This document shows positions 62,081-64,000 of a stretch of DNA of 64,000 nt, in pieces. The number at the start of each line of letters is the position of its first letter. The stretch's first letter is position 1. The position numbers and the translations under genes were made by a program. The DNA comes from Hymenobacter swuensis DY53 (GTDB lineage Bacteria > Bacteroidota > Bacteroidia > Cytophagales > Hymenobacteraceae): positions 310,001 through 374,000 of the forward strand of contig NZ_CP007145.1 of assembly GCF_000576555.1 (NCBI RefSeq), in the 5' to 3' direction. The notes under the pieces were generated by a model that did no database searches, was not told where the DNA came from, and worked only from the letters and a program-made list of their open reading frames with translations.

Positions 62081-63976
62081 TTACTCCAGATGGGCGGCCG
62101 GAAGATGCACGCACACCGTGGTACCTTGCCCGGGCGTACTTTCAATTGCCAAAGATCCACCCTGTCGGTCAACGAAAGCCCGGCACAGCAGGAGGCCAAG
62201 ACCGGTGCCGGAGCGGGAGCCGCGCAGCGGGGCCAGACCATCGGGGGAAAATAAGGCGGTTATCTGGTCTGGTGCTATACCGGAGCCGGTATCCTGCACG
62301 CACAGCGCCACATTTCCTCCGGTTCCAGCCTCAGTTCGCAAAGAAATACTGCCTCCCGCCGGGGTAAATTTCAGGGCGTTGCCTACCAGATTGCGCAGAA
62401 TTGTTTCGGTCATGTGGGCATCGGCCCACACGGCCACATGCGGTGGGCAGTCAAGATGGAAGGTAATCTGCTTGGCTTCGGCGGCGTTGGCGTACAGGCG
62501 GGTGGCCTCCTGGTACAGATCGGCTACCAACAGCCGCTTGGGTCGGAAAGCCAGCTCCCCGGTTTGGTTTACGGCCCAGTTTAATAAATTGTCAAGCAAA
62601 TGATTGAGCTGATAGGCTGACTGCCGAACCAGTGCGGGCAGGCGGCGCAGTCCGTCCTCGTCGCCTTGTTTGAGGTAGAAGTCAATCAGCTCCGTAACGC
62701 CGGCAAAAGAGGTGACCGGACCACGCAAATCGTGGGCGACAATGGCGTAAAGTCGGTCTTTGGAGGCGGCCAGCTGCCGGAGCTCCTTCGTTACCTCTTC
62801 CAGTGCCCGATGATTACTGGAAAGCTCGGCCCGGCTGCGGCGGAGCTTGGTGTAGAGGTACGCCATGCCACCCAGGCCCAGCAACAGTGCCGCAATGGCG
62901 CCCCACAGCGCCCGATTACGCTGCTGCATCACCGATTCCCGCTCCGTCAGCCGCCGGATCAGGTGTTCCTTGTCGGCGGTTTCGTAGCGGGTTTGCAGGG
63001 CCGTGAGGGTTTGCACGCGGGAGCGGCTGTTGAGGCTGTCGTTCAGGTCGCGGAACCGGCTTTGCCACTCGTAGGCCTCCTCAAATTGCTTGCGGCTTAC
63101 GTTGATTTCGGCCAGCAGATTATAGCTGTCCAGCACTCGTTCCTTGTAGTCAATCTGGCGGGCTAAGCGCAGGGCCCGGCGGGTCAGCTGCTCGGCCTCC
63201 GGTAGCTCGTTCTGCAGCAGCAGTACCGTTGCTAGTAACTCCAGATGACCGGCCTCAAACCGGTGGTTATGCAAGGGCTCAACAATGGAAACCGCCTGCC
63301 GCAGCAGTCCTTCTGCCGTGTCCAGCTGGTTCATCTGCATATAAAATGAACCCAGATCGGCTAGGTACAACGACTCGCCCGCCCGGTCACGGGTGCGGCG
63401 GGCCAGCTGCAGAGCCCGGCGCGTGAAGACAAGGCCTTCCTGCTGCTGTTTCAGGTAGAAGTACAGGTTGCCCAGGTTTCCGAACAGCATCAGCTGGCTG
63501 CGTACCTGCACATCAGGAAGGTAGGCGTAAGTGAGGGCGCGGCGATAATTGCGCAGGGCGGCGGCCGTATCATTCCGCTCGTGGTACACCCCGCCCATGC
63601 CCGTATAGCTGCGCACCAGCCCGTCGTTGGAGCGGAGCCGGCGGGCTAGTAGCAGAGCTTCCTGCTGCAGCTGCAAGGCGTGGGGGCCGTCGGCGAGGTT
63701 GGCGTAGCAGCTGGCAAGGTTCAGCAGGGCCCGGAGCAAGCCCTGGGAATGGTTGAGCCGCCGGGCTAGTGCTACGCTCTGCTCACCGTAGGGCAGGGCG
63801 CGGGTGGGCTCATTATCGTGCAGCGCGTAGCAAAGCTCATTCAGGAGCCGGACCCGAGCTGTGTCGGCAGGCTGTGTCCGGAGCTGGCGCAGCAACGCCG
63901 GGACAGCCGCCGCACGGGCCGCTACCGTACCGGCAAGGCAACAGAGCAAAAACGCAACCAGCAGGAAACGCCGCAT
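62081..63976 (-). CDS. TPR-sensor histidine kinase
   Basis: 631 residues. Signal peptide (1-20), a periplasmic array of about seven TPR-like helix pairs (25-345), one membrane helix (about 358-377), a coiled linker and the kinase core. H-box VAHDLRGPV with phosphoacceptor H415; N-box LVGNALKFTPAGG, G1 DTGSGIAP and G2 GTGLGLLLC follow. This N-TPR-TM-HK architecture is common in Bacteroidota. No response regulator lies within the window (downstream of this minus-strand gene is the hydrolase), so its partner is not known. Confidence 0.94.
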   Translation of the reverse strand: MRRFLLVAFLLCCLAGTVAARAAAVPALLRQLRTQPADTARVRLLNELCYALHDNEPTRALPYGEQSVALARRLNHSQGLLRALLNLASCYANLADGPHALQLQQEALLLARRLRSNDGLVRSYTGMGGVYHERNDTAAALRNYRRALTYAYLPDVQVRSQLMLFGNLGNLYFYLKQQQEGLVFTRRALQLARRTRDRAGESLYLADLGSFYMQMNQLDTAEGLLRQAVSIVEPLHNHRFEAGHLELLATVLLLQNELPEAEQLTRRALRLARQIDYKERVLDSYNLLAEINVSRKQFEEAYEWQSRFRDLNDSLNSRSRVQTLTALQTRYETADKEHLIRRLTERESVMQQRNRALWGAIAALLLGLGGMAYLYTKLRRSRAELSSNHRALEEVTKELRQLAASKDRLYAIVAHDLRGPVTSFAGVTELIDFYLKQGDEDGLRRLPALVRQSAYQLNHLLDNLLNWAVNQTGELAFRPKRLLVADLYQEATRLYANAAEAKQITFHLDCPPHVAVWADAHMTETILRNLVGNALKFTPAGGSISLRTEAGTGGNVALCVQDTGSGIAPDQITALFSPDGLAPLRGSRSGTGLGLLLCRAFVDRQGGSLAIESTPGQGTTVCVHLPAAHLE

Positions 63977-64000
63977 CGGTAACGGTGGGCAACAGGCATG

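Overview
The window looks like a chromosomal segment of a Bacteroidota bacterium, most likely Hymenobacter or a close Cytophagales relative. The evidence is high GC (about 60% by eye), promoters of the TAnnTTTG type, secreted proteins ending in a type IX secretion (T9SS) C-terminal domain, DUF5686, DUF4834 and DUF4230 families, a fused MurF-alanine racemase, a PafA-type phosphatase, and an ATP synthase operon without beta and epsilon. Genus is an inference. No phage, insertion sequence, CRISPR array or rRNA is visible; one tRNA-Thr(CGT) is present.

Layout. 1-5730: F-type ATP synthase operon (AtpI-like 3' end, atpB-E-F-H-A-G) closed by a strong terminator. 5980-8709: secreted RCC1-repeat protein. 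8776-12049: HAD phosphatase, PafA-like phosphatase, inorganic pyrophosphatase. 12163-18332: UbiA-like membrane protein, GH92 mannosidase, NAD(P)HX repair enzyme, lipoprotein, MsrB. 18409-25008: AT-richer lipoprotein, serine dehydratase alpha chain, channel-like membrane protein, LutB, M28 peptidase, IspF. 25171-32271: TetR regulator with a palindromic candidate operator in its promoter, followed by a TolC/MFP/RND efflux operon. 32416-36586: acyl-carrier-like protein, DUF1232, NlpC/P60 peptidase, HExxH protein, SDR, small membrane protein. 36711-41426: a 1571-residue FG-GAP/TIG T9SS protein, then tRNA-Thr. 41792-49291: FkbM methyltransferase, DUF4834, DUF5686, RecX, DUF4230, GT-C-like protein, D-cysteine desulfhydrase-like enzyme. 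49433-63976: YfhO, EamA exporter, MurF-Alr, OmpA-like lipoprotein, carboxypeptidase-regulatory-like protein, FeoAB, RsmI-like methyltransferase, alpha/beta hydrolase, TPR histidine kinase.

Gene content is mostly core. The real modules are the ATP synthase, the regulated efflux operon, FeoAB iron uptake, and a group of phosphate-releasing enzymes. The least explained signal lies between genes. At least seven junctions carry inverted repeats whose arms are built from two or more copies of a short word. The word differs at each junction, while the architecture (repetitive arm, about 20-90 nt loop, complementary arm) recurs. Three further junctions carry more conserved dispersed-type inverted repeats. 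Other points: a channel-like protein with a degenerate TIGAD filter, an acyl-carrier-like protein with Thr in place of the pantetheinylated Ser, long perfect 29 and 34 bp stems between convergent genes, and promoters so close to start codons that leaderless mRNAs are likely.
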